Origin: Chiridota heheva | Lineage: Eukaryota; Echinodermata; Holothuroidea; Apodida; Chiridotidae | Direction of reading: 5' to 3' | Length of the DNA stretch: 64,000 nucleotides | NCBI GenBank assembly: GCA_020152595.1 | Contig: JAIGNY010004516.1 | Coordinates: 309,501 to 373,500 of the forward strand | Part shown: piece by piece, positions 21,501 to 32,765 of the stretch | Position numbering within the stretch: position 1 is the first letter of the stretch | Layout: each line of letters opens with the position of its first letter | Notes under the pieces: model-generated | Database searches by the model: none | What the model was told of the DNA's origin: nothing | The model's input: the letters and a program-made list of their open reading frames with translations, nothing else | Translations under genes and position numbers: made by a program

Positions 21501-23045
21501 TTAGCTCACTATTCAAAGAATAGTAGAGCTATTCTATTTATTACCCACGGCGTCGGTGTCTGGTTAAGTTTATTAAGTTATGAATAGTGTACATTCATGT
21601 GACTTGGCATAGGAGTAGAGCACATTGGTACTGATCAATTGAGCATGAATGGAGGGCTGTTTATGCATACTAATTAGCTTATTTGCATAATAATGAAAAT
21701 ATTTGTCAGATTAAAGTTTTGGTTGAAGTTTTTGGTTCCAAGTTTTCAGTTCATGTTTTTGGTTCAAAGTTTTCATAACTTATGAATGGTGTACATTCAT
21801 GTGACTTAGCATAGGGGTAGAGAACATGGCCGGGTATTGTTCAAATGAGTATAATTAGGGGTTGTGTGTGCATACTAATTAGCTTATTTGCATAACAATG
21901 AAAATATTTGTCAGGTTAAAAGTTTTGGTTAAAGTTTTTGGTTCAAGTTTTCATTACTTAAGTTAGGAATGGTGTACATTCATGTAACTTGGCATAGGGG
22001 TACTATTCAAGTGAGCATGGTTAGGGTTGTGTGTGCATACTAATTAGCCTATTTGCATAACAATGAAATATTTGTATCTATGGTATCTCTTAAATTAAAG
22101 TGGATGTGGGGATTTTGTTTGCACAAATGATCATATATGTGAAGAGCATTGTCTACACTTAATGTTGAAGTGAAGTGTGCATATTAATTATGTTATTTGC
22201 ATAACAATAGACTTTTGTACAAAATGCTTAACACTCATGAGCTCATAACCTAAATTATGAATGATATACATTCATGTAACTTGGCACAGGGGTAGAGGAC
22301 ATGGGTACTATTCAAGTAAGCATGATTAGGGGATGGGGGTTGTGTGTGCATAATAATTAGCTTATTTGTATAACAATGAAAATATTTGTATCTATGATAT
22401 CTCTTAAATAAAAGTAGGAGTGGGGATTTTAATTACACAAATGATCATATATAGGAAGTCCATTGTCTACACTCAATGGTGAAGTGTACTATGAATATTA
22501 ATTAGGTTATTTGCATAAAATTAGAGTTGCATAAAATATTCAACCTAAGGTAATAACTTGGTACTTGTTACAGGTGTAGGGGACATGGGTACTGTTCAAA
22601 TGAGTATGATTTGGGGTTGTGTGTGCATACTAATTAGCTTATTTGCATTACAATGAAAATATTTGTATCTATGATATCTCTTAAATTAAAGTGGGAGTGG
22701 GGATTGTCTACACTAAATGGTGAGGTGTAGTGTGCATATTAAGTGGGTTATTTGCATAACAATAGACTTGCATACAAGATATTTAACCTGAGATAATAAC
22801 TTGCTATTTGGTTCAGTGGAGAGGGCATTGGTACTGTTCAGTTGAGCTTGGTTGGGGGATTGTGTGTGCATGATAATTAGCCTATTTGCATAGCAATGAA
22901 AATTTGGTATCTCTTAAATTAGGGTGGGTATAATGATTTTGCTTAAACAATTGATCATACAGTATAAATGAAGAGCATTGTTCACATTTAATGGTGAGGT
23001 ATAGTGTGCATTTGCTGCAATATGTTTGACCTGAGATCAAAAGTA
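21501..23045. repeat. Composite repeat array with POU-SOX-like motifs
   Basis: Opens with TTTTAGCTCACTATTCAAAG, then about six diverged units with variable spacing. Each holds TACATTCATGTxACTTGGCA, TGTGTGTGCATACTAATTAG, CTTATTTGCATAACAATGAA and TATGATATCTCTTAAATTAA. Eight positions carry ATTTGCATAACAATG exactly or with one mismatch. No coding capacity. Confidence 0.8.
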
Positions 23046-23264
23046 TATGGCTTATGACTTTCTAACTTCACATTTAGAGTTTTGTTATGATATTGACATT
23101 TCTGACATGAATAGCAATCAAAAAGTTTGTCTTGCCATGAATAAAGAAGCAAATAAAAGTATCCCCACTGCTAAAGAATGTTAAATTATGGGTTTGGGAA
23201 ATATAAACAATAAGACAATGTAGGGTAGAAGATGACATGATGATAAAGTAGCTGAAGGAATTAG

Positions 23265-23790
23265 GATGAGGTCATGTGGGACAGGGTGGAATTGTATGTA
23301 GCAGGGTGGGTGGGATGCAGGGTGATGCGTTGGCATGTTGGGGATGTTGGTGTTGGATGTATTGGCATGTTAGACAGGGTTTATTGGCATGTAGAACTGG
23401 GTGGGTGGGTTGGCAGGGTTGGTTGACATGTGGAACAGTGGGTTGGGACAGGGTGGAATGGCATGTGGTGAATTTCATCTGGGTGTGATGGTTGGTGGTG
23501 AAATGTAGGGAACAGGGTGGGAATTAGGATGAGGTCATGATATACGGTGGGATGTTGGTCAGGATGTATTGGGACAGGGTTTATTGGCATGTAGAACAGG
23601 GTGGGTTGCATGTTTGGTGGATGTCATCTGGATTTCAGTTGTGATGGTATGTGGGTCATGCAAGTGTTGGAATGACATACAGTACTGGTTTTCAGGTGTG
23701 ATTGCATGGAGTATAGTTGTGGGATGACTTTAGGGACAGGTTGGGATGGAATGTGGGACAGTCTGGAATATACATTGAAAGCTGGGGGAG
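23265..23790. repeat. Degenerate G-rich repeat (GGGACAGGGTGGAATGGCAT type)
   Basis: Short motifs GGGACAGGGT, TTGGCATGT, TGTAGAACxGGGTGGGT and GATGTCATCTGG/AATTTCATCTGG recur without a fixed period. The open frames on both strands come from this composition bias. Confidence 0.65.
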
Positions 23791-23984
23791 GTGATTTGTA
23801 TTGTTTCCAATGTCTAGTTTGTCATATATTAAGCAATATTGTTTCGCATAATTTTGCTTTAATGTTATTGTACATTTTTCATGCTGCTTGACTTTGTTTG
23901 ACACACATATTTCTGTAAATTGGAAGTCGTATTGCAATCGAAGATGTAGTTCTGGGAATGTGTAGGGGCTGGGGAGGGTACAGG

Positions 23985-25350
23985 TTGGAGCATCAAACGT
24001 ACCCTCTACGTGGATGACTTCACCATCTTCTACTCCTCCCTAGCTTTCCTATTGTTGAAAATAGGCTTCAAACCAGCCTCAATCAGCTGCAAGTCTGGAG
24101 CAACAATAACGGTTTTAGATTCTCCAAAGACAAGACAGTCTGCATGCACTTTTGTCATTTCAACAACCTCCACCCCAACCCGAACTTTGTGCTCAATGGG
24201 AATCGCATCCCTAAAGTTGAAAACACAAAGTTCCTTGGTCTAACTCTAGACCCCAAGCTCACCTACAAGCCACACATCACCAACCTGAAACTAAAAATGC
24301 AATAGCCCTCAACCTCCTCCGACTGCTCTCCAACACTACTTGGGGAGCGAACCGCTATGCTCTCCTCAAAATTTTCAGGCTCACCATTCGTGCCAAGCTT
24401 GACTATGGCAATATTGTTTACTGTGTCGCTCACAACTCATACCTCAACCACATTAACACCATCCAAAATGAAGCCCTCAGGCTTTGTCTAGGAGCCTACA
24501 GGACCTCCCCAATCACTAGCCTTCATGTTGAAGCCAACGAACCCCCTTTCTACTTAGATGTAAAAGCTTAGCCTCTCCTATGCTTTTAGAGTCCTCACCA
24601 ACACCCAGAACCCTGTTTACAACCTCATTAGGTACCCCAATTTCTCCTCCCTCTTTGATAGGACTAAAACCCTATCGCCCCCTTCAGCTTACGCATTAAA
24701 TCAGACCTCTTTCAACTTGGCATCAACCCCGCCACTCTCGGCACCTATTCCTGGCCCACTTTTCCGCCTTGGGCCACCCTCTTCCTTCTGTCCACCTAGA
24801 CCTCTCCACTTATAACAAATCTCAAACTCACCCTAATCTCTTCATCAATCTCCACAACCAAATCAAAGACCAACTCTCAAATTACACCTCCATCTATACT
24901 GATGGCTCCAAGGAAGGCAACAAGACAGCTGCTGCTGCCATCATCCAAGACATCACCCTCAGTAGCAGACTTCCTGACCACTCATCCATCTTTTCAGCCG
25001 AGGCTAAGGCCATTCTCCTCGCCTCAACTTTATTGAGTACTCTCCTCTTAGTCACTTTGCCATTTTCTCTGACTCCAAAGGCTGTTCTTACTTCATTACT
25101 CAATCTTAAATGGGATAACCTCACCTGCCACCTCCTCCTCCGGAAACTCTTTTCTCCCACCCTCTGCAGGAAAAGTGTTCTTTTCTTCTGGATACCCAGC
25201 CATGTTGGCATCCCTGGCAATGACAGGGCTGATACAGCCGCTAAGCTTGCCCTTAACCTCCTCCCTTCCCCTTTTCCCAAAACCCTCTCTGACATCAAAC
25301 CGCTTACAGGTTGGACCTCATCAAACAAACAAACAAACAGGTTGGGGTAC
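23985..25350 (+). pseudogene. LINE remnant: reverse transcriptase end plus RNase H domain
   Basis: Decayed copy of a non-LTR retrotransposon, truncated at its 5' end. LYVDDFTIF at about 24004-24030 is the reverse-transcriptase catalytic box (YVDD). Then come ENTKFLGLTLDPKLTYKPHI, typical of the region after the fingers/palm, and an RNase H domain at about 24890-25255 with YTDGSK, SAEAKAILLAS, a DSKG Asp and IPSHVGIPGNDRADTAAKLA. Frameshifts and stops separate the parts. The 3' end is CCTCATCAAACAAAC with a short CAAA run, shared with 4387-5202 and 8345-8690. RNase H after the RT places it with the I/R1/LOA/Tad-like groups. The final frame (24769-25488) extends past the element by chance. Confidence 0.88.
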
Positions 25351-25839
25351 TTTCTTTGTTATCAAATTGATAAAACTAAAAGAGGTGTCGTAGTTATGAA
25401 GACTGCTAGGTTTTACATGTTTTCTGAGTCACTGGATGAGGTAACCTTGAGCTTTTTTTTTGCTCTAAAATATCTGGGAAAACTCTAAAGATATTTCGAA
25501 GCTTGTAGCTAGTACAAATGAAAATATAAGTGCATCTTTCAAAGCTCAAGTAATTTGAAATCATCTGCCCCTGGTACCCAATTTCTTTATATACTTGCCC
25601 ATTTTTTATACTAGCTTGGAATAGTCGAGCGTACTGTCCTTCTGACAGTTCTGATTAGTTATGAGTTTGAGAATTACAGGGGTGGGGGAGGGGGTGGGGT
25701 AAAAGGCTAATTTACCATTTCTCCCTCACTGTTGGCTACGTTACTGATTTAGAAAATTGTTTTAAATGACATTTACTTTCAACGTCCAAACAGGGGGAAG
25801 GGAGGGGGGTGAGGGACCCAGATACTTAATATAGTAATC
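25351..25839. other. Intron sequence
   Basis: AT-rich with G-rich runs near 25680 and 25800; no element delimited. Confidence 0.4.
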
Positions 25840-26522
25840 AATAGCTCTGTGACCTTGACCTTTTGACTCCAGTTTACAGGACACAAATTCATGATTCATG
25901 TATCATGGTACAATATAGGGTTGGTATAGGTCTTGTGCTTTTTGAGTTTTAAATGGTGAAAAATGCATAAAAACATTTATTTGACTTTTGTACCATGACC
26001 TTTAACCTTTTGACCCCCAATTATTTTAATTTTTGTTAGTGTTAAACGCTACCCACCTATGCAATTTGTAAAGATACCAAGTAATTCCTTCAAAAGATAC
26101 AGCCATCACCAAAAACTTGTTTCATTTGACCTTTGACCTTTTGACTCCAGAGTTTACGGACGCAAGTTTATGTACCACAGTACAAACATAGGATTGGTAT
26201 AGGTCTTGCACTATCGGAATTTTTAGTGGCACAAAAATGTAAATTAGTACATAATTAATCCCTTAAAATCACATAATTGACCTGTGGCCTTCTGATCCTT
26301 GACCCTAATCAATCACTGAAACAACTTTTGAAATTTTTGACATTTATCGTACCCTACTGTATGACATCATGCTCACGTCATACTTACCATTCCATAACTA
26401 TAGGGGAAAGTGGTCAATAGCTCTGTGACCTTTGACCCCAGAGTCTACAGGATACAAATTCATGTACCAAGATATCATGGTACAACATAGGGTTGGTATA
26501 CATGTAGGTATTGTACTTTTTG
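25840..26522. repeat. TGACCTTTGACC-type dispersed repeat, left part
   Basis: Two to three tandem, diverged units of about 300 bp. Each has CTCTGTGACCTTTGACC-like starts, CATGGTACAACATAGGGTTG, ATACCAAGTAATTCCTTCAA and AGATACAGCCATCACCAAAA. The repeat is interrupted at 26522 by the minisatellite-core element and resumes at 29052. Confidence 0.8.
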
Positions 26523-27360
26523 GCTCGTATGCAAAGCATGATGCGAACCTATGTAATGGCGATTACGTTCCGTCTGGCTGTTCGGCCGCCGGCCGGCCGT
26601 CTACATTTTTTTACTGAGATTTCCTCAGAAATGTTAAAGTTTTTTGAGAATTCCTTAGAAAATGTTAAAGTTTCTTCAAAGTTCCTCAAAAAAATTTAAA
26701 AGTTTCTTCAGATATCCTTATGGAAGGTTAGAATTTCCTTACAAAATGTGAAAGTTTTTCAGAAACACTTAAGACAGGATTAAAGACTAGTTTTCTTAAA
26801 AAGTCTATAAAACATTTGCTATTTTCTTAAGAAGATAACTGTAAAATAATATAATTTTCCAATATTCTTCAGAGATCCTCAAGTGTCTCTCTTGTAGCAC
26901 TTGAGATTTAAAATCCTTAAAATTCTTTAAAATATTTGGGCACCAACAGTTGTATCAGGCATGATTATTAAACTCCACTTTTATTATTGTGTTTATTTGT
27001 ATAAAGTTGTTACAGTATATGAACTGACCAGACTTTTTTATTTAGTATGCTTAGTCAGGGAGTGTGACAGGATGTGATTGTATATGGACATAGGGAGGGA
27101 TGCCATGTGGGACATGGATGAGGGCCATGAGGGACATATGATATAATTATACCATGTGGTATACACCAAGGGCTATATCAGGCATAATTACTTGACTCCA
27201 CCTTTTTTTCTTATTCAACAACTCATTTGCATATAAATCATTATATGAACTAACACTTTCAAACATAGTATGCTTAATCATGGACTGTGATAGCTAAGAT
27301 AAGACTTCTTATGGAGCCTATGGGACGTCATGTGGGACATAGGGTGGGATGCCATGTGGG

Positions 27361-28015
27361 TTACCAATATTGGCAGCATCTGACACCTGACTCAAGAGAC
27401 GGCTTCAGTATTGGCAAGGTCATTAATCCTGTCACATCTTGATTATTGCAACAGTCTGCTTGTAGGTGCGTCACATGAGAACATCAAACGATTGCAGAGG
27501 ATACAAAACAAAGCTGCACGTATTGTCACTAAAACATAAATCGTGACAGTATTACAGCCGCATTAAAGCTTTTGCACTGGCTACCAGTTGAAGCTAGAAT
27601 CGAGTATAAAATATTGTGTTTAGCCTACCAGTGTATAGACAGATCAGCACCAGAATACCTCTGTGAGCTTCTGTCCATCTATCAGCCAAAAAAGTGTCTC
27701 AGGTCTATAGTGACAAGCAATTGCTGGATATCCAAAGTGAAGACTAAAAAATCTTTTGGTTACAGGTCTTTCACAATGGCAGCCGCCAGAAAATGGAACA
27801 ATATTCTAAAATCCATAAAAGACATTACATTTTTGAATGCATTTAAATCTCAGCTCAAAACATATTTGTTTAAGAAGTATTATTGATTTTTATTATAATT
27901 TAATTTAATCGTTTATTTACATTAACCTATCATTTTTATTGTATAAGCGCTTTGAGCATACTCCACAGTGTGGATTAAGCGCTATATGAATGTTCCTATT
28001 ATTATTATTATTATT
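27361..28015 (+). pseudogene. CR1/L2-like LINE 3' fragment with (ATT)n tail inside the minisatellite
   Basis: 5'-truncated end of a non-LTR retrotransposon ORF2. The open part (27572-27886, 104 codons) has the conserved C-terminal pattern of the CR1/L2/RTE groups: LHWLPVEARIEYKILCL, APEYLCELL, FGYRSFTMAAARKWN and FKSQLKTYLFKKYY. Upstream, LDYCNSLLVG-like and IQNKAARIVT-like remnants occur out of frame. It ends TGTGGATTAAGCGCTATATG and an ATT microsatellite, and it lies between ATGTGGG (27354-27360) and ATGTGGG (28016-28022), a possible target duplication, although the host array itself repeats this word. Confidence 0.85.
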
Positions 28016-28016
28016 A

Positions 28017-28950
28017 TGTGGGATGCCATGTGGGACATGGAGTGGGATGCTATGTGGAACAGGGTGGAATGCCATGTAGGATATATGGTTGAATGTCATG
28101 CAAGACATAGGGTGGAATGCCATGGGATGGAATGTCATGTGGGACATGGGATGGTATGGGATGTCATGTGGGACATGGGGTCTCACCCCATTTCAACAAG
28201 TCATTTGCATATAAGTTATTATATGAAGTGACACTTTCATACATAGTATGCTCAATCAGGGACTGTGATAGCTAGGATGAGACTTCTTATGTAGCCTATG
28301 GGATGTCATGTGGGACATGGGGTGGGATGCCATGTGGGACATGTGGTGGGATGCCATGTGGAACAGGGTAGAATGCCATGAGGGACATGGTGGGATGCCA
28401 CGAGTAACACAAGAGTGTGACAGGTTGGGATGCCATGTGTGGAATAAAGTAGGATGTTATTGGGACATTGGGAGGGATGTCATGTGGTACATATGTTGGA
28501 TTAATGTGGGACATACATGTAGGATGGGATCCATGTGGGTCATAGCGTGGGGTGCCATGTGGGACATATGGTAAAATGCCATGTGGGACATATGGTGGAA
28601 TGCCATGTAAGACACTATGGTGAAATGCCATGTGGGAGATATGGTGGAATGCCATGTGGAACAAGGCATGGGATGTCATGTGAGACATGAGGTGGGATGT
28701 CATTTGGACATGGGATGTGGGACATAGGGTGGAATGCCATGTGGATTATAGGATGGGATGCCCTGTGGGACATATAATGGAATGCCATGTGGGACAAGGA
28801 TGGGATGGGATATCATGTGGGACATGAGGTGGGATGCCATGTGGGAGATATGGTGGAATGCCATGTGGGACATGGGATGGGATGTCATGTGGGACATGGG
28901 ATGGGATGTCATGTGGGACATGGGATGGGATGTCATGTGGGACATGTGGG
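28017..28950. repeat. Degenerate 24-bp minisatellite (core of copy 1)
   Basis: Imperfect GGGATGCCATGTGGGACATG-type units, most regular at 28800-28945 (GGGATGTCATGTGGGACATG). A segment with CAxTTTGCATATAA and AGACTTCTTATG occurs at about 27230-27330 and again at about 28195-28300, an internal duplication. The open frames on both strands are by-products. Confidence 0.85.
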
Positions 28951-29051
28951 GCTTAGTGTGAGATTCCATTTCTATAATAGGCCAGGTTATGTGATATGGG
29001 TGTCCATTTGCATGGGCATGCGAACCATGATGGTATTTACCGTTCTAGTTT

Positions 29052-29450
29052 AGTTTAAAATGGCGCAAAATTTTGCATTAAAAAAAACAACACTTATTTG
29101 ACCCATGACCTTTGACCTCCAATTATTTTTGATTTTGTTAGAATGTTATACCTACCCAAGTATGCAATTTGTTAAGATACCGAGTAATCCTTCAAAAGAT
29201 ACAGCCGTCACCAAAAACTTGTTTCATTTGACCTTCGTACCCCAAAACCTTGGAGACAAAAGTTTCGGGCCAGGGGTCACAAAATTGTTGCATTGTTGCA
29301 TACGCACACTTGCACACACATAAACCCATGGACAGATGCTAAAATCACTCAATTTTGTCCCGTTCCCAAAACTTATGAACCTAACCTTTAATATGAGGTC
29401 ATCCATATGAGACCCCCTCGTGGGCCCCACCAGCCCCTAATATCAAGAGT
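29052..29450. repeat. TGACCTTTGACC-type dispersed repeat, right part
   Basis: Continues the repeat cut at 26522 (AGTTTAAAATGGCGCAAAAT, CATGACCTTTGACCTCC, ATACCGAGTAATCCTTCAAA, AGATACAGCCGTCACCAAAA). The end is not sharply defined. Confidence 0.75.
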
Positions 29451-31439
29451 TGTGGCCATGTAGTGTAAGAGGTTTAGACAGTTATTTACCTATACAAAAG
29501 TGACTACTATATCTCATCCCCACATATAAGCTGTTTTGTATAGATTATATGTGTGGGTCAAATGGTAATTCTAAGGTATTATCAAAGTGGTGGGAAATTA
29601 TATTTTGTCAGAAGAAAAAAAAAAGGTTCACACACAAAGTTCATCTTAGTGAGATCATGCATTCCATTACATTAATTTCTTGGAATAATAACGCAAGCAT
29701 ATCATTATTTCTAGTTATCTATTCTACATATGGAGCACTTTTCAAGCGAGCATCTATTTTTTTAATTGATGAATTAATAATTTATGCAAGGATGCATGGT
29801 ACCTAGATCCTGGCATTGATTCAAGCACTTTCAGGCGTGCATATGAAAGGTATCATCCAATCGGCCGACGAATGTATAATGTCACATGACCTCATGGAAA
29901 AATAGATATTCCCAGACAGATATATCCTTATGTGCAATATTGATAGTAGATAAATCCCCAGATAAGCTTAGCCCAGGGTCCTGGTAGCTGTTATTTCGAC
30001 AGCTCCATGCAAGCATGAGAATGAAACTGTTTCCCAGGTAGTAGGTGCTGAAATGCTTTTCACATGAAATGTGTACTGACATACTTTCAGCGGCCCATGT
30101 ATGATTGATTGCGGGCAATTGCGGGAAAAGAAAGATTTTTCATACTTAAAAGATATTTGTTACTAGGGATTTTACTCTTAGAACACATTTTATGAGCAGA
30201 AAACAATATATTGCAGGATGTTGCTATTTATTTGAGAAAAATACACTGTTTCATGGAACAGTGATATTTTAAAATTTACTGTTCCTGCTTGGAAAGCACT
30301 GTTCTCGGAACAGCAGGAATTTCGACCCTGACTAGTATAGATGTGTGGCGGGGAATAAAAAGATTTTCTCGATTTCCATCTGATCCTGATCGACGTTCGA
30401 AGTGAGTTTGAGTTTAAAAGATGATATATTATAAGATAATATGCTGTAGGATGCGATGTCTTTCAACCTACGGTTCACACTAGGATTTGCAGCGAGCACT
30501 TTATATCAGGTATGTAGGCTTTATCTGAGTATAGCAAACAATCATAGTGTAACAAACAAACATATGACATTCACGTAAAAGTTACTCTTCTTATTCCATG
30601 TTAAATATACAAAGCTTATGAAGTAAAATCGGAAGTGAACAAAAAACAATTGCAATCAGTCAAATTTGCTGAACTGGTAGGTAGGTTAGCATGCAGTATG
30701 TTTGTTGTACGTGTGATGTGACTGACCTGTGTGAAAACGCGTGAAACACAATGACACCCTGCCCTGCAAAATGGCTTCCAGTGGAGTTAAGAGTCACGTT
30801 GATGAAATCCCTACATAGACCTTTCTAAAAATTCAGATTTCTTGAATGCAACAAGAAACTAAAGTCATTTTGCACAGTACTTTTTGTCTTCTTGCCCTCT
30901 ATTATGTAAGTTAGAATGTCTGACCATGAATTATTTCTTTTAGCATCAATTCATTACATAAATGAAATGTAAGAGTAAAGTGCTCCCTCTATAAATAGAC
31001 ACTGACATGCATGCACTACCAATATACTGTAGATATAGATATTCATACCGGATAATATGCCCAGTGATTGATAATGCATGATCTCAAAGCATTAAGAATC
31101 ATTAGTTTGCTTGTTACTTGTTGAATTAAGGAAGTGCTAATAGTATTAAGCAAATGATAAAAGGTCAGAAGACATGTGTTTGCTGGTTGTATAGACTGTT
31201 AAGTGTGAGTAGCATTTGAAATTTGTTCTTTAATAACTGTGATATAAGGACAGTTTGCATTTCAACAATTGTTGATAAAACCAGGATTTCTTGGTTTCCT
31301 GTGGAATGTGTTTTGCAGCTGTTTGGTGTAAGTTGTTTTTGTGAATATATAGATGTTACAGTGCAACAAAAGTTATGAAATTTTGTGAAGAAACTTGAAG
31401 GATTAGTTCAGTAGTCAAGCATGTTAATCTTATTCCTAA
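29451..31439. other. Intron sequence, mostly unique
   Basis: AT-rich. 30245-30325 holds short palindromes built on CTGTTCC (CACTGTTTCATGGAACAGTG and CTGTTCTCGGAACAG). No exon or delimited element is seen; the frame at 29882-30118 (minus) has no recognisable domain. Confidence 0.4.
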
Positions 31440-31668
31440 ATTCACTTGGTTGGTGCCCGTCACATCCTGGAGATGACGTCATTTGCTGGAGTGAAAACAA
31501 ACCTTTGCGCGATACATGAGGGCAAGTCCGTATGCGTTTACTGTGTGCGGTACATATGGCATGTAAACAAACACAGGTGATCGTTTTGTTTTCACTCCAA
31601 TGTGGGGTGAATGCGCGCGGTTGCTATGCGGTCTGAGGACCTCAGGTCACATTTCCAACCAAGTGAAT
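31440..31668. mobile_element. MITE with 14-bp perfect inverted ends
   Basis: Begins ATTCACTTGGTTGG and ends CCAACCAAGTGAAT; subterminal TGGAGTGAAAACAAAC and GTTTTGTTTTCACTCCA are also complementary. GC-richer than its surroundings. The flanks resemble continuous sequence at about 9280-9400. Confidence 0.8.
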
Positions 31669-32189
31669 GGAATGTACCAGAAACAAAATGGTGAAGAAAA
31701 GTTTCAAAGCTCTTATTCCGTCAAGGAGGTGTCTAATTTTGAAGTCTTATCTGTTTTGTATAGAAACGACTGAAATGAGACAAGTATAGTCACATCACCG
31801 TGACATCATCACAACCCTGGAAATATTATACTCTATTTTGTTGAAATATTTTGTGAGATGTTGTAAATTAATTAACAACCATTGAATATGTCAGGGGAGC
31901 TTTAAAGCTGGTTCTAGTTACTTAGTGTGATTTACCATCAGAATCTATTTGGAAAACATATTTTCAAGTAGTCAAAAATGTAGATAAATTCTTAATAAAA
32001 ATCAATAAGAATTTTTGGTGTGACAAAACTTGTCTATAGTATACTGTTTAACCCAATCATTTTCATACATCATTTGGGACAACCAAAAAAAGCAATATCT
32101 CCTGAATGAAATGGGATTTTAAATTGTTTTTTTTCACAATTATTATCATCTATTAAATAAGATGGACATCACTGACCTCTCAACTATTC
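31669..32189. other. Intron sequence
   Basis: AT-rich; continues the dispersed repeat that the MITE interrupts (AAAGCTCTTATTCCGTCAAG). Nothing else seen. Confidence 0.4.
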
Positions 32190-32197
32190 CTGTAAAT

Positions 32198-32355
32198 CAG
32201 GGTCATAATTCCTGGGGACAAGGGGGACATGTCCACCCACTTTTTAGTAGAATATTAACAATTTAGTACATTTAAGGGAAAATGTGTTTCTTCTTTCCCC
32301 CACTTTTTTGATAAGAAGTCATGTTTCCCCTTTCTGGATGAGAATTACGGCCCTG
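32198..32355. mobile_element. hAT-like MITE, 158 bp, with 8-bp target duplication (7/8)
   Basis: Begins CAGGGTCATAATTC and ends GAATTACGGCCCTG (12 of 14 complementary). Flanked by CTGTAAAT (32190-32197) and TTGTAAAT (32356-32363). Confidence 0.8.
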
Positions 32356-32363
32356 TTGTAAAT

Positions 32364-32765
32364 AGATATAAATCTGTGGGGCAGAATTTTGAATTGGGGC
32401 AGAGAATCTCTCCCTTTATGATTTTATTTGTGGGGGCAGGGGGTGGACTTTGGAAAGCTTCAATACATATAGGTACTATATGCTTACTTTAATTCTTTGT
32501 AGGAACTTTCCTCCTAAAAATTTTTTGGGGGAGGGGAGGGGGAGAGGTAAAATGTTTTGCACAAATTTCGCAAAATACTATTATATTGAATGTATACTGC
32601 CAGGAAAATTAGTTATTCTGCAGCTATGAAAATTGAGTAAAACAGCAATGGGAGACTGGGAACGAATGAATACAATTTTGTATTCACTTTGAGGCTTTCT
32701 TCTAGTGATTAGTGTTGTCATAGTGAAACCAGATTCTTCAATTGATATTTTTACATGTGTTTTTG
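32364..32765. other. Intron sequence
   Basis: Contains a G-rich run (32520-32545). No element delimited. Confidence 0.35.

Larger units (their letters stand above)
26523..29051 (+). mobile_element. Helentron-like non-autonomous element with 24-bp minisatellite core, copy 1
   Basis: Shares both ends and core with 32766-34833: start near GCAAAGCATGATGCGAACC, then ATTTCCTCAGAAATGTTAAA and GGAAGGTTAGAATTTCCTTA, the minisatellite GGGATGCCATGTGGGACATG, and end GCATGGGCATGCGAACC, ACCGTTCTAGTTT. Removing it restores an uninterrupted TGACCTTTGACC repeat, and no target duplication is seen. Non-coding central tandem repeats and subterminal palindromes are features of DINE/HINE (Helentron-derived) elements; the class is inference. 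A LINE is inserted in it. Confidence 0.65.

Noticed and set aside
24894-25328. 144-codon minus-strand frame
   Set aside because: Shadow of the RNase H domain on the plus strand, which carries the real motifs.
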